DNA from: Lunularia cruciata
Taxonomy: Eukaryota > Streptophyta > Marchantiopsida > Lunulariales > Lunulariaceae
DNA: 64,000 nucleotides
NCBI GenBank assembly: GCA_948567375.1
Contig: OX419761.1
Coordinates: 21,268,501-21,332,500, forward strand
Reading direction: 5' to 3'
Below the pieces are notes generated by a model. That model had not been told where the DNA came from, ran no database searches, and saw nothing but the letters and a program-made list of their open reading frames with translations. Position numbers and translations under genes: made by a program. Positions 24,575 through 36,365 of the stretch are shown piece by piece. Every line of letters begins with the position of its first letter. Within the stretch, counting starts at the first letter, position 1.

Positions 24575-25088
24575 GAAGGATGGGAAGACCCATCAAGTCG
24601 TACAAGGAAAAGACAAAGAAAGTAAAATGGAGTTAATTTCCATTGGTATCGGAAGGAAGAATCTGACCCACAAGGAAAAGACAAAGAAAGTAAAATGAAG
24701 TTAATTTCCATTGGTATCGGGAGGAAGAATCTGACCCACAGCACCTAAGTATAGTATAGTTTGCTACACATAGTATCGTATAGTTTATATACGATATAAC
24801 GGTTATGGGTTCTTTGTTCTACGAAGAACATTGGTTGATGTAATTCATAAGAGAGCAATAACTCCAAAGGATGTTTCTTAGGAGGGTCTTTAGTATATAG
24901 ATCTGGATACTCCAATAGTAGTAGTATAATAACCGTATGTAGATCTTACAATTTACTTAGCTCAGATATCTTAAGTAAAAGAAAAAAGGAGACCGCGTAG
25001 GAAAAATGGATATCTTAAGTGCGGCACTGCGAATTTTTCTCGTATCAAATACTCCCTTGTAAGGCTTAATGGAGCCTTCCCATCTTCT
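24575..25088. repeat. Putative inverted-repeat element related to family R
   Basis: The left end (AGAAGGATGGGAAGACCCAT, then CAAGTCGTACAAGG) is an imperfect inverted match of the right end (CCTTGTAAGGCTTAATGG, then CTTCCCATCTTCT) over about 37 bases. The right half also matches family R at 24820-25088. No coding capacity and no clear target duplication was seen, so class is uncertain. Confidence 0.4.
24602..24737. repeat. 68-bp tandem duplication, two copies
   Basis: The unit starting ACAAGGAAAAGACAAAGAAA at 24602 is repeated at 24670 with two substitutions. It ends with GAATCTGACCC in both copies. It lies inside the inverted-repeat element. Confidence 0.9.
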
Positions 25089-25096
25089 TTGTGTTC

Positions 25097-27655
25097 TGTG
25101 TGTCCGTCTTCTCTTCTGGTCTTGAGGTTCATTCGAGACCCATACCTTTCCTTGCCCGGTTTAAATGAATTATTATTTTAGGTAGTTCCCTAAACTTAAG
25201 TCTCAATTCGGGACCTTTGACATGAACATATTGCAATTAGAAATACTTTATGCTTATTAAAATATAAATGAAAATTATTTAATACATAGTTATTAGTATT
25301 TTTTTAAACTCTAAAATTTATTATCATATAGGATTATTATTGAATCTTAACATCCACTTGAAATGGTCAAATACTAGACTTGCTTCTCGGTGTTGTTCAT
25401 ATAATATAATAAACACAAATATTAAAATTTATATTGATTGGTGTATATTTGGAAGTGTAATTTGATCTCAAATTTGTAGGTCTATTAGAGGTAGTTAATT
25501 TAATTTATATTTATCTTAATCTGAAAATTCGTAAACTGAATTTATGAATAAATTTAAATTTAAATGTAAAATTTTCCAATAAGTCAGTTTTGTAAATGCT
25601 TTACATAGTTGCAATGGTATTTGAAAGCTCTTTAATTTTACATATAAGAAAACCAAAGTTATAGATTTCTAAATACTCAGAATAGAAGTAATTTTTTCTA
25701 TAATTGAAGCTTAATATTGTATTTCAAGGTTAGAGAACTCTCTCATCAGCATTTTTATGGTGAAGACTAAAATTATAAAAATCTTAAAATTTTTTTTTAA
25801 TAATTTACATCTTTAAAATTTGAATTTACTTTTGGTTTCAAATCACTATAATGAGGTTTGAAGCTCTTTTATTCTATGTTAGCAAAATCAAGAATATGAA
25901 ATTAAGTTTTCGAATATAAAAATTATAAGAACAAATAGAGTACTTAAAAAATGTCATATTTGGATAAGATATAATCTATTTACAGATATGAATAAATAAA
26001 GAGGTATTACTTTAAATGAGGTATTCATTAGTAAATAGATGCAAACAAGAATCATAAAAGTATAACTAAAATATCAAGTTTATATATGTGTAAAAAGAAT
26101 CGAGATATATATATCAAATTTGGAAGTTCAACAAGAACAATGAGATCGCAATTAAGTATAAATTTCATAGGTTCAACTTAAAGAATCAAGGTATATATTT
26201 GGAAGTTCTATTTATGAACTTGAAAGTAGAAGGTTAACTAAAAACACTTTAGCACAAAAGAATACAAGTGTTCAAGACTTTATAATTTTGGATACTAAAT
26301 TTATTAACAGTTCAAAATAGCAAGATTATTACTTTTTAGATCTTGTAAAATTTTATCTAGAATCAATTGCAAGTCGTTCTTCAAGCAATAGAAAGCTCTT
26401 CAAATTTTGCATCCGATTAAACCAATATAATAAAAAATAAATTCTAAACTCAAAATTTATAATTACAACATTAAGTAAAACTTTCTTGCGTATCATATCA
26501 AATCCAAACCCATAACACTAAAGTTGTCCTCAATAACAATTTTTAGAGTCCAAATTTGTGAATCGTATGATAATATTAAGAATTAATTTCTTAAATTTTT
26601 TGGAAAATTTCCTCTAGGGTCAATTTAAAGTGATTTTGGTGGCATGAGAAAGCTTTCAAAATATTGCATCTTATTAGTCATTCAAAATGGAAAATGTTTA
26701 AATTTTTCTCTTTGATGTATCTTATTTTATGATTTTGGAGCTATATATTTATATCACTAAAAGATTAAAAAATTACTCAAAAATTATTTTTATTGTGAAT
26801 AACTCATGAGGATATAATATAAAGATTTTATTATGTTATTCTTTGTAATTTTCTATCTAATGTATGATTCAAGTAATTTGGGTGGTCTTAGAACAATCTT
26901 GCATTTATAACACAACTAGGGTAAGCCTTGTGTATAATGCATGGAGCAAAAAGAACCCGTGAAAACATGTATCCTACCCTACATCGTCCTCCACCCCAAA
27001 CACAATTTCATCCATCATCTCATCCCCATCTCCACCCATCATCCATCCATTATCCGGATAAGATTATCACACAACTACTTGATGATGTGGAAGTGAAAGA
27101 GAGTATAGTCAAAATTGTCTACTATTTATTCCTTTCCATGAAACTACCAAGAACACCACATAAGTAAAGTAACAAAGATAGTAAGTATTATTCCTCCCTA
27201 CCTTGCCTCAAACTTTTCAAACTTTTCATGGAAAGGCCAAAAATGATAGAAATTGTAACTCCTACCTATGCTACTATAATAGTGCAACAATCATGTTTCA
27301 AAGGTTAGTAAGATAATACTAAGATAAAAAAACCTCAAACCTAAACAAGGAATTGAGAAATAAAAACCCATACTTTTCTCTTATATATCTTACTATACAA
27401 TGTTTGAGTCCAAATTCATAAGTGACAATTCCAATTGTATCTCTTATTATACAATTTGTGATATTTAGAGATTAAAATATACTTAATAATAATTTTGAAA
27501 TCAAAATTCATACACAAACTGTTATTTTTTGAGTTATGGTAGTGTATGTTTCAAGGAAAATTGTTAGCATTTGACAACTCTTTGAATTTTGCATTCAATA
27601 AGATTCCAATCATAAGAAATTGACCTTAAATATAAAGTTATATGAAAATGAAAAT
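25097..27655. other. Very AT-rich intergenic DNA
   Basis: Long AT-rich tract with no recognised gene. The open frame at 26928-27167 is a Pro/His-rich reading of low-complexity sequence and is not called. The tract stops abruptly where gypsy homology begins near 27657. Confidence 0.5.
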
Positions 27656-27659
27656 AATG

Positions 27660-30232
27660 AAGAATGCATACCCCTTGCCTTGGATTGATGACTTGCTTGA
27701 TCAATTAAGTGGAGCACAATACTTCTCCAAGTTGGATCTTTGCAGCAACTATTGGCAAATCCCTATTGATAGGGAGGATGTGTAAAAGATTGCCTTACGT
27801 ACAAGGTATGGACATTTTGAGTAGAGAGTCTACCTTTTGGGCTCACTAATGCTCCAACATTCTTCATGGATCATATGCATTGGGTGTTGGATGGACTATT
27901 GGATTGGTACGTGGTGGTGTTCTTGGATGATATCTTAGTTTATAGCAAGATAGAGTCAGAACATGTGAATCACGTGCAAGAAGTCCTAAGACGACTACAA
28001 AAATGGAAGTTTTATTGCAAGAAGTCAAAGTGTACCTTTTGGCAGAAGAAAGTTACCTTCTTGGGTAACAAGATCTCATTGGAGGGGATCAAGATGGAAG
28101 AGGAGGAAATCAAAGCAATCATTGATTGGCCTACTCCAAAGGATGCTACTAAAGTATGAGCATTTAATGGATTGGCTAGCTTTTACCAATGGTTCATCCA
28201 CTACTATGCCCATGTTGCCGCACCATTGACCAATCTCTTGGAGAAGAACTTGAGCTTTCAATGGAACAACAAGCACAAAGAAGCATTCCAAAAGCTGAAA
28301 CATATGGTGTCTTCAAGACCAATTCTTCAACCATATGATCCTCAACTACCACGTGTGGTTGATTTTGATGCTTTCTAACTTTGCAATTGGAGCCGTGTTG
28401 CAACAAGAACTCACAAATGGATTGCATCCCATTGCCTTTTTGTCTCATAGACTAAATACAATGGAAAGGAATTATTCTACTTGGGATTGGGAACAACTAG
28501 CAATGGTATATTGTACTAAGGTATGGAGGTATTATCTCTTGGGGAAACAAGTGGTCATGCAAACTGATCACAAGCCTTGTTGCAAACATTACATTTGGAA
28601 CACATGAAGAGTCAACATCATCGATGAGAGGAACAACTACAATTGCTTGACATCAAACTTGAGTACAAACCCTATTGGTTCTATGTCATCCTTGATGCCC
28701 TATCACAATGACCTGATTTGAAGTCTCTTCCTCTCATCACTTAAGCAATTACAACAATATCCGTTGATTCTAAAGTCCACATTGAGTTTCAAACAACTCT
28801 ACAACAAGATTCTTTCTTTCAGATGGTACAAGATCATCTTGTAGCATATGACAAGGAGAACAATACCTTCTCCTACAAGGAAGACCTTCTATTCCATGAG
28901 GACCAGATCTATGTTCCAACAAAAGGTGACCCTCGACTTGTGCACCTTCAAGAAGCCCATGATGGTCACATGGGTGTGGACAAGACCTTAGGTACTCTAC
29001 AATGCAAATGGTGGTGGCCCAATATGACACAAGATGTTTGATAATTTGTCCAATCATGTGAGTTGCCAACGCAACAAGTTCAATAACCAAAAACTAAGTG
29101 GACTCCTTCAACCACTCCCCGTTCTATCTACTTGTTGGGAACATGTGAGCTTAGATCTCATCACATCCTTGCCCAAGACAAAGCAAGGTCACACAACCAT
29201 TGTGGTGTTTGTGGATAAGCTTAGTAAGCAAATCCATTTAGCACCAACCGTTAATTTTGTGGATGCTCCAACCTTGGCATGGATCTACTTCAACAATGTA
29301 TTCAAGCATCATAGGATGTCGTGTGTACTCATCTTCGACCGTGATCCTTGCTTCACTAGAAAGCTTTGGCAAGCACTCTTCTAGATACTTGGCACCAAAC
29401 TTGCTTTTTCCACAACCTATCATCCTCAAGTTGATGGGCAAATTGAACACAAAAATTGCACCTTGGAGGATATGCTTTGTGCCTTTGTCAATGTTCATCA
29501 TACCAATTGGGATGAATGTCTTGCAACTATAGAGTTTGCATACAATAAGTTCAAACAGGTAAGCATCAGATTCTCTCCTTTCTTCCTCAATTTTGGCCAA
29601 GATCCACTTGTTCAAGATTCCCTTCTTGCTTCCCCTCTATCTCATGTCCCTCATACTTCAACCTTCTTGACCACCATATCCCAATCCCTCCAACGAGCCA
29701 AATCTCACCTCCTTGTTGCCCAAAATTGTCACAAATAATATGCAAACCACCATCATCATGATCTCACCTTTCAAGTTTTTGATAAATTCATGCTCTTGTA
29801 TAGTAACATACCCCTTCCACTTGATACCCAAGTCCATAAACTTGCTTCTAATTAGATAGGACCCTTTGAGGTCACACACCTCCTTTCTCCTATTGCTTAT
29901 TGACTTGCCTTGCCTTGTCATATGAACATCCACCATGTCTTACATATTTCCAAGTTGAAACCCTTTGTCCCTAATCCATCTTCCTTCCCTCTTGTGTCTA
30001 ACCTACTCCTCCTTCCATCCTTATCAATGATCATGAGGAATATGAAGTTGATTGTATCCTTGCACGTTGCCACATTCAACAGAGCCGCTGACAACATATG
30101 GAGTACAAGGTCCTTTGGAAAGGTTATCTGCTTTGTGATGCCACATGGGAACCTCTTTCTCATCTCCAAAATGCACAAATGGCCATCCAAGAGTTTGAAG
30201 CTTCAAATGCCAATGAGGATGTCACCAACTAA
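27660..30232 (+). pseudogene. Broken gypsy pol (RT, RNase H, integrase, chromodomain)
   Basis: The RT segment keeps FSKLDL and the catalytic VVFLDDILVYS (27866-28159). RNase H follows at 28335-28607 (HPIAFLSHRLNTMERNYST, then QTDHKP). Integrase spans about 28823-29600 with GHMGVDKTL, DLITSLPKTKQG, the second Asp in IFDRDPCF and YHPQVDGQ in shifted frames. The chromodomain near 30040-30200 reads YKVLWKGYLLCDATWEPLSH. At least one in-frame stop lies in RT (27782) and there are several shifts, so no functional polyprotein is made. Confidence 0.88.
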
Positions 30233-30245
30233 CGATGGGGGAATA

Positions 30246-30671
30246 TGTAACAATACGGAGTTTAGCAATAAAGTTCGTTAGGGATAATGAAGTAGTGAAT
30301 AGCCAAATTATCCTAGAATACTCCAAAAGTATCTAGAAAGCTTCTTGGGAAGCTTCCTAAATAGCTTAGCTTGCATCCCAAGTAAGTAGTTTCTAGAAGG
30401 AAGCTTCTAGAAGCTTCCAACTAGCTTAACTTACAAGCCAAGTAGGCAACTTCTAGAAGGAAGCTTCTTGACAAGCTTCTCGATTAACTTGGCTTGCACT
30501 CCAAGAAAATGGCTCAAGGAAGCTTCTTGAGAAGCTTCTCAAGAGCCTTGTATGCTCCTTACAAATACCAAAACCAAAGCTCATGCTAGGCATTTGGAGT
30601 TTACTCACATTCAAGTGTTCCAATGTGATCTTCCATTCTCCTATTTCTCTCCTTGGTTTTGGTCTTTTACA
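30246..30671 (+). repeat. 3' LTR of gypsy A1
   Basis: 426 bases from TGTAACAATA to TCTTTTACA, matching the LTRs at 34742 and 63410. Contains the heat-shock-like palindrome at 30399-30418. Confidence 0.9.
30399..30418. promoter_or_regulatory. Perfect four-unit heat-shock element in LTR
   Basis: GGAAGCTTCTAGAAGCTTCC reads GAA-nn-TTC-nn-GAA-nn-TTC, the binding pattern of heat-shock factor trimers. It lies upstream of a degenerate TATA sequence (TACAAATA). Function is inferred from the motif only. Confidence 0.6.
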
Positions 30672-30714
30672 CTCACCTTTTAGATAGGTGATAAGGTCAT
30701 GTTTCTTCTTTTAA

Positions 30715-31488
30715 CTTTCTTCTCCCACTTGATACCCAAGTCTATAAAATTGCTCCCAATTAGATAGGTCTATTTGAGATCATTTTACTTATTGCCTATC
30801 AACTTGCTCTACCTGGTCATATATGGATCCATCCTATCTTCTATTTTTCAAAACTCAACCTTTTTCTTCCTAACCCATCTTCCTTCTCCACTTGTATCCA
30901 ACTCCCTCCTCCTCCCATCCTTGTCAATTATCAATTGTTGTACTATCCAATGTGGCCACCAATGACACATTGAGTACAAAGTCCTTTGGAAAGGGTATCC
31001 CCTTCATGATACCACATGGAAACCTCTTTATCAACTCCACAATGCATAAATAACTTAATGTGAATTTGAGGACTCCATGGTGATGAGGACGTCACCAATT
31101 AGCAATGGAGGAATATGTAATAATATGGAGTTAGCAAACAAGTTGGTAAAAACTAATGAGTTAGTAAGCTAAGCTAAATATAGAAAAATTAAGTAGAACT
31201 AGCCTAAGAATGTACTAGAAACATTGAGTGAAATTGTGTGTAGATACTTTCCAAAGTATAGTAACTTGCACACCAAGTGGATGGTTAGCTTAGCTTGCAC
31301 TCCAAGTAAGATGGCTCCTAGAAGGAACCTTCCTTGAAAGCTCCTTAGGAGCCTTGTACCCAAGTTACCTATAAATATCCAAGCCAAGCTCAAGGTACAC
31401 ATTTGGACTTTCCTCTACTTGAGAGTCACAATGGGATCTTCCACTCCTATCTTCTATTTTGCTATTTCTCTCCTTGGTCTTTTATACA
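30715..31488 (+). mobile_element. Ty3/gypsy family A, 3' fragment (A1b) with LTR
   Basis: Resembles the integrase C-terminus and chromodomain DNA of A1 (CCACTTGATACCCAAGTC, then TACAAAGTCCTTTGGAAAGG), then a polypurine tract and a 373-base diverged LTR at 31116-31488 (TGTAATAATATGG to TTTATACA). It begins just after the A1 LTR. The palindromic heat-shock block is largely lost in this LTR. Confidence 0.8.
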
Positions 31489-31539
31489 CAAGAACTCCAC
31501 CATGGAATTAAACCATATTGCCACCATCTCTTTATACCA

Positions 31540-32272
31540 TGTAATACCAAGGGTTAGCCACATGATCTAGATGTGAAATTCGGTTTGGTAACATCTAGAA
31601 TGATGTTATACATGATGGTCAAAATAGATCAGATAGAAGTATCACCAAAAGAGTACTTCTACTAATAGGGCAGAAACCGAAATAGACTTGAGAACCTTAG
31701 AACCAATAGCTAGACATATGATTTAAAGGTGAGAATTGGTTTAGTAATAGCTCGAAGGATATTACACATGATGGACCAAACAGATCAAAAAGAGATATCA
31801 CCAAAAGAGGACTTCTACTAATAGAGTAGGAACCAAAATATGCCTGAAATCTTTGAAGGCAATTTCGGAGGCCTAAATGGATGAATTAGGCCTCGAAAAT
31901 GTGCAGATCCCCCCCAATAGAGGAAAGGCTGGCCTTCCCTCCCCCCAATTTTGTCTCGTCGAGAGCTTTCCAATGGTACCTTATGTGATTCTGAGATTCC
32001 TATAGGAAGATTCCCTAAAAGATTCCCTCTGGTCAAAGCTTGTTTGACCAACCAGATAAGACCTAGACCAGACAGGTCACCCATCCAAGTAAGTAATCCA
32101 AGGGTGGAGCTTGCTAACATGTCACCTATCTGTGTCCCTAATCCTATGGTGGAGCTTCCTTGGAGGAGATCCTCTTTGTCTATATAATAAAGAGAAGGTG
32201 CTCCCTTGGGGCATCGAATGTTTGAGTGTGCAATCTGTGTTTTCTCTCTTCTCTTGTCCTTGGAGTATTACA
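31540..32272 (+). mobile_element. Solo LTR of gypsy family B
   Basis: 733 bases with ends TGTAATAC and GTATTACA, flanked by the perfect 5-base target duplication TACCA (31535-31539 and 32273-32277). It matches in inverse orientation the LTR at 33284-34026, which abuts a gypsy integrase. Intra-element recombination between two LTRs would leave exactly this. Confidence 0.88.
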
Positions 32273-32567
32273 TACCACCACTCATAGTAGCTCCATCTCC
32301 AACTAGGGTACCACTTCTTGATGCACTAACAGTACTAGAACTAGAACTTGTGGACCTTGCTATTACACAATCTCCTACAATGATACAACTACTTGTAGTA
32401 GCATCATCTCCAACAAGTGCGCTACTACTTGATGCACAAACATTACTAGAACTAGAACTTGTGTGTATTGCATGTTGATCTCTAAAAATTGAGCTTGAGG
32501 TGATAGAGACCAATAATATTTCCATAGTTCAATCTCCACCAAATGTACTTGAATGAACTTAAGGTAA

Positions 32568-33283
32568 TCATCCATAGGCAATCCTTCCAACCATTGGAAC
32601 ACCGTTACATGGAAGAAGTGAGAGTGGAATTTGAGTGTTAAACTTGTGGTAATCATCCATAGGTGGTCCTTCCAAGGATTAAAATAGAGTTACATGGAAG
32701 AAGTGAGAGTGGAATTTTAGTGTTAAACTTGTGGTATTCATCCATAGGTGGTCCTTCCAAGGATTGGAACATGGTTACATAGAAGAATTGAGAGTGGAAT
32801 TTGAGTGCTAAATTTTGAAAATGGAGTATGGATGTCCTTCCAAGTGTTGGAACATGGTTACATGAAGTAGTGAAAGTGGAAATTGAGTGCCAATTTGGAT
32901 AATGGAGTGAAGAATTGGAGTCCAAGTTTTGTACAATTGACAAAATTGGTTGGTTAATTTGAATCTAAGATGCACAAGTTCTAGCCTAAATTTTAAAATT
33001 ATACTCACTTGGCTTTGCAAAGTAGTTTATCAAAATCAGACCAACCAATTGAGTGCCAATTTGGATAATGGAGAGACAAATTGGAGTCCAAGTTTTGTCC
33101 AATTGACAAATTGGTTGGTTAATTTGAGTACAAGAAACCCAAATTCTAACCCAAATTTTAGAGTTGTACTTACTTTGCTTTGCAAAGTAGTTTATCAAAA
33201 TCAGACCAACCAATTGAGTGTAAATTTGGATAATGAGTGAAGAATTGGAATCCAAGTTTTGTCCAATTGACAAAACTGGTTGG
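32568..33283. repeat. Tandem repeats: 85-bp units, then 165/166-bp units
   Basis: CATCCATAGG recurs at 32568, 32654 and 32739 (period 85-86), with a fourth degenerate unit. From 32885 a unit starting GAGTGCCAATTTGGATAATGG recurs at 33051 and 33216 (period 165-166). The third copy is cut at 33284 by the family B LTR. Confidence 0.85.
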
Positions 33284-34741
33284 TGTAATACTCCAAGGAC
33301 AAGAGAAAAGAGAAAATATAGATTACACACTCAAACATTCAATGCCCCAAAGGAGCACCTTCTCTTTATTATATAGACAAAGAGGATCTCCTCCAAGGAA
33401 GCTCCACCATAGGGTTAGGCACATAGATAGGTGACATGTCAGCAAGCTCCACCCTTGGATTACTTACTTGGATGAGTGACAGGTTGGTCTAGGTCCTATC
33501 TAGTTGGTCAAACAAGCTTTGACCAGAGAGAATCTTTTAGGGAATCTTCATATAGGAGTCTTAGAATCACATGAGTAAGGTACCATTGGAAAGCTCTCGA
33601 CAAGACAAACCAAGGGAGAAGGAAATCTATTCTTTCCTCTATTGGGGGGGGGGGGGCATTTGCACATTTTCAAGGCCTAATTCATCCGTTTAGGCCTCCA
33701 AAATTGCCTTCAAAGATTTCAGGCATATTTTGGTTCCTACTCTATTAGTAGAAGTCCCCTTTTGCTAATACCTCTTTCTAATCTGTTTAATCCATCATGG
33801 GTAACATTGTTCTAGATGTTATCAAACCAACTCTCACCTTTAAATCATATGTCTAGCTATTGGTTCTAAGGTTCTCAAGTCTATTTTGGTTTCTACCCTA
33901 TTTGTAGAAGTACTCTTTTGGTGATACTTATATCTGATCTATTTTGACCATCATGTATAACATCATTCTAGATGTTACCAAACTAAATTTCATATCTAGA
34001 TCATATGGCTAGCTTTTGGTATTATAGACCTCCCTCCTTTTAAGACGCAACATCCTTGTTGTGCAATTGTTGCTCAAATGCTTGCACCAACACCAATGCA
34101 TGTGTCAAATTGGCAACGGGCTCCCATGTTGCTTCATAGAGGAGGTAACCTTTCCATTGTACTAGATAGTCCACCCACGGATGGCGAGTACCACGCATGC
34201 ATTTTAGGAGAATACGCTCCACTTCATATTCCTCTGTGCCATCAATGAGTGTCGGACAAGGTCGAATGTCTTGTGTGGAATGACCTTGGCCTGCTCGGGA
34301 AGCATATCTACGTAATAGGGAAACATGGAACACTGGATGGATCTTCATGTGTGGTGGTAGCTCAAGGTGATAGGCCACAACACCAACGTGACAAAGAATC
34401 AAGAAAGGCCTAATAAAACGAAGTTTGAGCTTACAAGGTCCAACTAATGTGAGGTTGGTTGTTGATAGCCACACTTGATTCCCAACACTGAACTCCATGT
34501 GCCTACGGTGTGCATCAACATACAACTTTTGTCAATTTTGTGCAATTTGTAATTTGTGCTTGGCGCTCTCCACAGCTTGTTGGATTCTAGAAACAAATAT
34601 GTTGACTTCATCGACCTTGGTAGCCACTGGATGGATCTTCATCAAGCTAGAAGGTGTGAAGAGATGCTCACCATACATGAGAAAGAACGGAGTAACCTAG
34701 GTGGATGCATTCACTGAATTGTTATAAGCAAATTCCACCAA
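33284..34741 (-). mobile_element. Ty3/gypsy family B, 3' fragment
   Basis: On the minus strand: the end of integrase with chromodomain (34738-34040), then a 3' LTR at 34026-33284. The upstream part is cut off where the family A element starts at 34742, so A2 inserted into or recombined with B here. The LTR carries a run of 13 G (plus-strand reading) where the solo LTR has seven C. Confidence 0.85.
34040..34738 (-). pseudogene. Family B integrase C-terminus and chromodomain
   Basis: The long open frame (34525-34040) reads VGNQVWLSTTNL (integrase C-terminal GPY-like region), then HPVFHVSLLRRY, then a chromodomain with VDYLVQWKGYLLYEATWEP. Upstream in frame, VEFAYNNSVNAST and YGEH are integrase residues. 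One in-frame stop separates the two parts. The element is truncated at 34741. Confidence 0.88.
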
Positions 34742-35168
34742 TGTAACAATATGGAGTTTAGCGACGAAGTCAGTCAGGCTCATGAAGTAGCACATAAGAC
34801 AAAATTAGCCTAGAATATTCTGGAAGTATCTAGGAAGCTTCTTGGGAAGCTTCTCGGTTAGCTTAGCTTACACCTTAAGTAAGTAGCTTCTAGAAGGAAG
34901 CTTCTAGAAGCTTCCAACTAGCTTAGCTTGCACGCCAAGTAGGCGGCTTCTAGAAGGAAGCTTCTTGAGAAGCTTCCTAGTTAACTTGGCTTGCACTCTA
35001 AGAAAGCGGCTTGAGGAAGCTTCTTGAGAAGCTTCTCAAGGGTCTTGTATGCTACCTATAAATACCAAAGCCAAAGCTCATGCTAGGCATTCGGAGTTTT
35101 CCCTCGTTCAAGTGTCCCAATGTGACTTTCCATTCTCCTATTTCTCTCCTCGGTTTTGGTCTTTTACA
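34742..35168 (+). repeat. 5' LTR of gypsy A2
   Basis: 427 bases, TGTAACAATATGG to TCTTTTACA. A TATA box lies at 35057-35064 (TATAAATA). GAA/TTC arrays occupy about 34835-35037. Confidence 0.92.
34896..35037. promoter_or_regulatory. Heat-shock-element cluster in the A2 LTR promoter
   Basis: A perfect four-unit element GGAAGCTTCTAGAAGCTTCC lies at 34896-34915. GAAGCTTC pairs with a 4-base gap follow near 34959-34976 and 35013-35037. The last ends 20 bases before the TATA box. This placement resembles heat-inducible plant retrotransposon LTRs; activity is inferred. Confidence 0.62.
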
Positions 35169-35169
35169 T

Positions 35170-35181
35170 TGGTATCAGAGC
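35170..35181 (+). other. Primer-binding site for initiator tRNA-Met
   Basis: TGGTATCAGAGC follows the 5' LTR after one base. This is the complement of the plant tRNA-iMet 3' end and is typical of Ty3/gypsy and Ty1/copia elements. Confidence 0.92.
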
Positions 35182-35429
35182 AGGAATGGGATGGATGGAA
35201 TTTATGGACCACCAAATCCACTTCCGCCAAATCATTAGGACTTTCATGTCCAGATATTACCAAAGCATCATTTCACACAATTCATCACCTCACGCTTTGG
35301 GTAGGATTTTCTACATATGATCACCGTGTCAGAGGAACCCTTGATACTTCCAGTTGTAACTTATGGAGAACGGTGGATGTGTTGTATCTACGTGTTAATC
35401 AACTAGATAAATTGAGGGTAGTGGAATAG

Positions 35430-36300
35430 AGTAGTAGCGATGGCGGCAATAGCGGATGTTATCCTTGCAATGCAACAACAAATCGAGCATCTTACTCGAT
35501 TGTTGGATGAACGAGACCAGTAACGACGAGAACAAATAGACAAAGCGCCAGTTCGAGATGAAGAAGATCGCATTTGATTTCCAAAACCCAAGGTGTTTGA
35601 AGGCAAGAATCTTCCAAGCACAGTGGAGAATTTTGTGTTTGACTGTGAACGTTACTTTGAAGCCACCAATCTTCAAGACGAGCGGAAAAAAATTCTCTTG
35701 GCTTCTAGCCTGTTGGATGGCGTGGCAAAACTTTGGTGGCGATTCCGAGTAGAAAGAGCTGAACGACAAATTGTTACACCGATTTTGACATGGGTGGAAT
35801 TCAAGGATGCAATACTTGGTTGATTCCGGACTATAAATGCCACCCGAGCTACACAAGATAAATTGGCGGAGTTGAGGCAGATTGGCTCAGTGAGAAGCTA
35901 CATCACACAATTTCAGAATATCATCATGTAAATTCCAAATATCCAAGAAGGTGAAGTTCTAGATCAATTTGTGCAAGGATTGAAGTCACGAACTAGATTG
36001 GAGGTGACCATGCGAGAGCCACAAAACGTAGAAGAAGCCATGTAATTGGCTGAGCGTTTTGATTCCTTAGTTGCGACAACTTGGTCTTGACCTCGACCTA
36101 CACAAAACCTACCAGTACCACAAGTGGAAGAACCGGTACCAATGGAGATTGATGCTATCCAACGAAGACCACTTGGCACAGCAGAGAGAGAAAGATTACG
36201 ATAAAATGGAGGTTGCTTTTATTGTTGCCAAGTTGGACATCGTATTGCTGAATGCCCACTTAGGAATGGGTAACCTTGACAAGTTGCCCAGATGGAGTTT
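35430..36300 (+). pseudogene. Gypsy A2 gag with CCHC knuckle
   Basis: The reading FEGKNLPSTVENFVFDCERY, then AKLWWRFRVERAERQ is a retrotransposon gag core (35593-35823). Further stretches continue across stops at about 35822 and 35930. A zinc knuckle C-X2-C-X4-H-X4-C (CFYCCQVGHRIAEC) is encoded near 36213-36254 after a frame change. Matches the gag of the 58140 element. Confidence 0.82.
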
Positions 36301-36365
36301 GTGGAATAGAATGATCAGGGAAACAAAGAATCCCAATAGGAGATTTTGAGCCACCTACTAGGAGC

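Larger units (their letters stand above)
27656..30671 (+). mobile_element. Ty3/gypsy family A, 5'-truncated copy (A1)
   Basis: Begins abruptly in reverse transcriptase at the VKNAYPLPWIDDLL equivalent and continues through RT, RNase H, integrase, a C-terminal chromodomain and a 3' LTR. LTR, gag, protease and the RT start are missing. The polypurine tract GATGGGGGAATA precedes the LTR. Several stops and frameshifts show it is dead. The chromodomain places it in the chromovirus branch of Ty3/gypsy. Confidence 0.9.

Noticed and set aside
26928-27167. Pro/His-rich ORF of 79 aa
   Set aside because: Low-complexity CATC-type sequence in an AT-rich region, with no other coding sign.
31540-34026. A large foldback transposon formed by the inverted LTR-like arms
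   Set aside because: The left arm has its own 5-base target duplication and TG/CA ends, and the right arm abuts a gypsy integrase; two separate LTRs explain it better.
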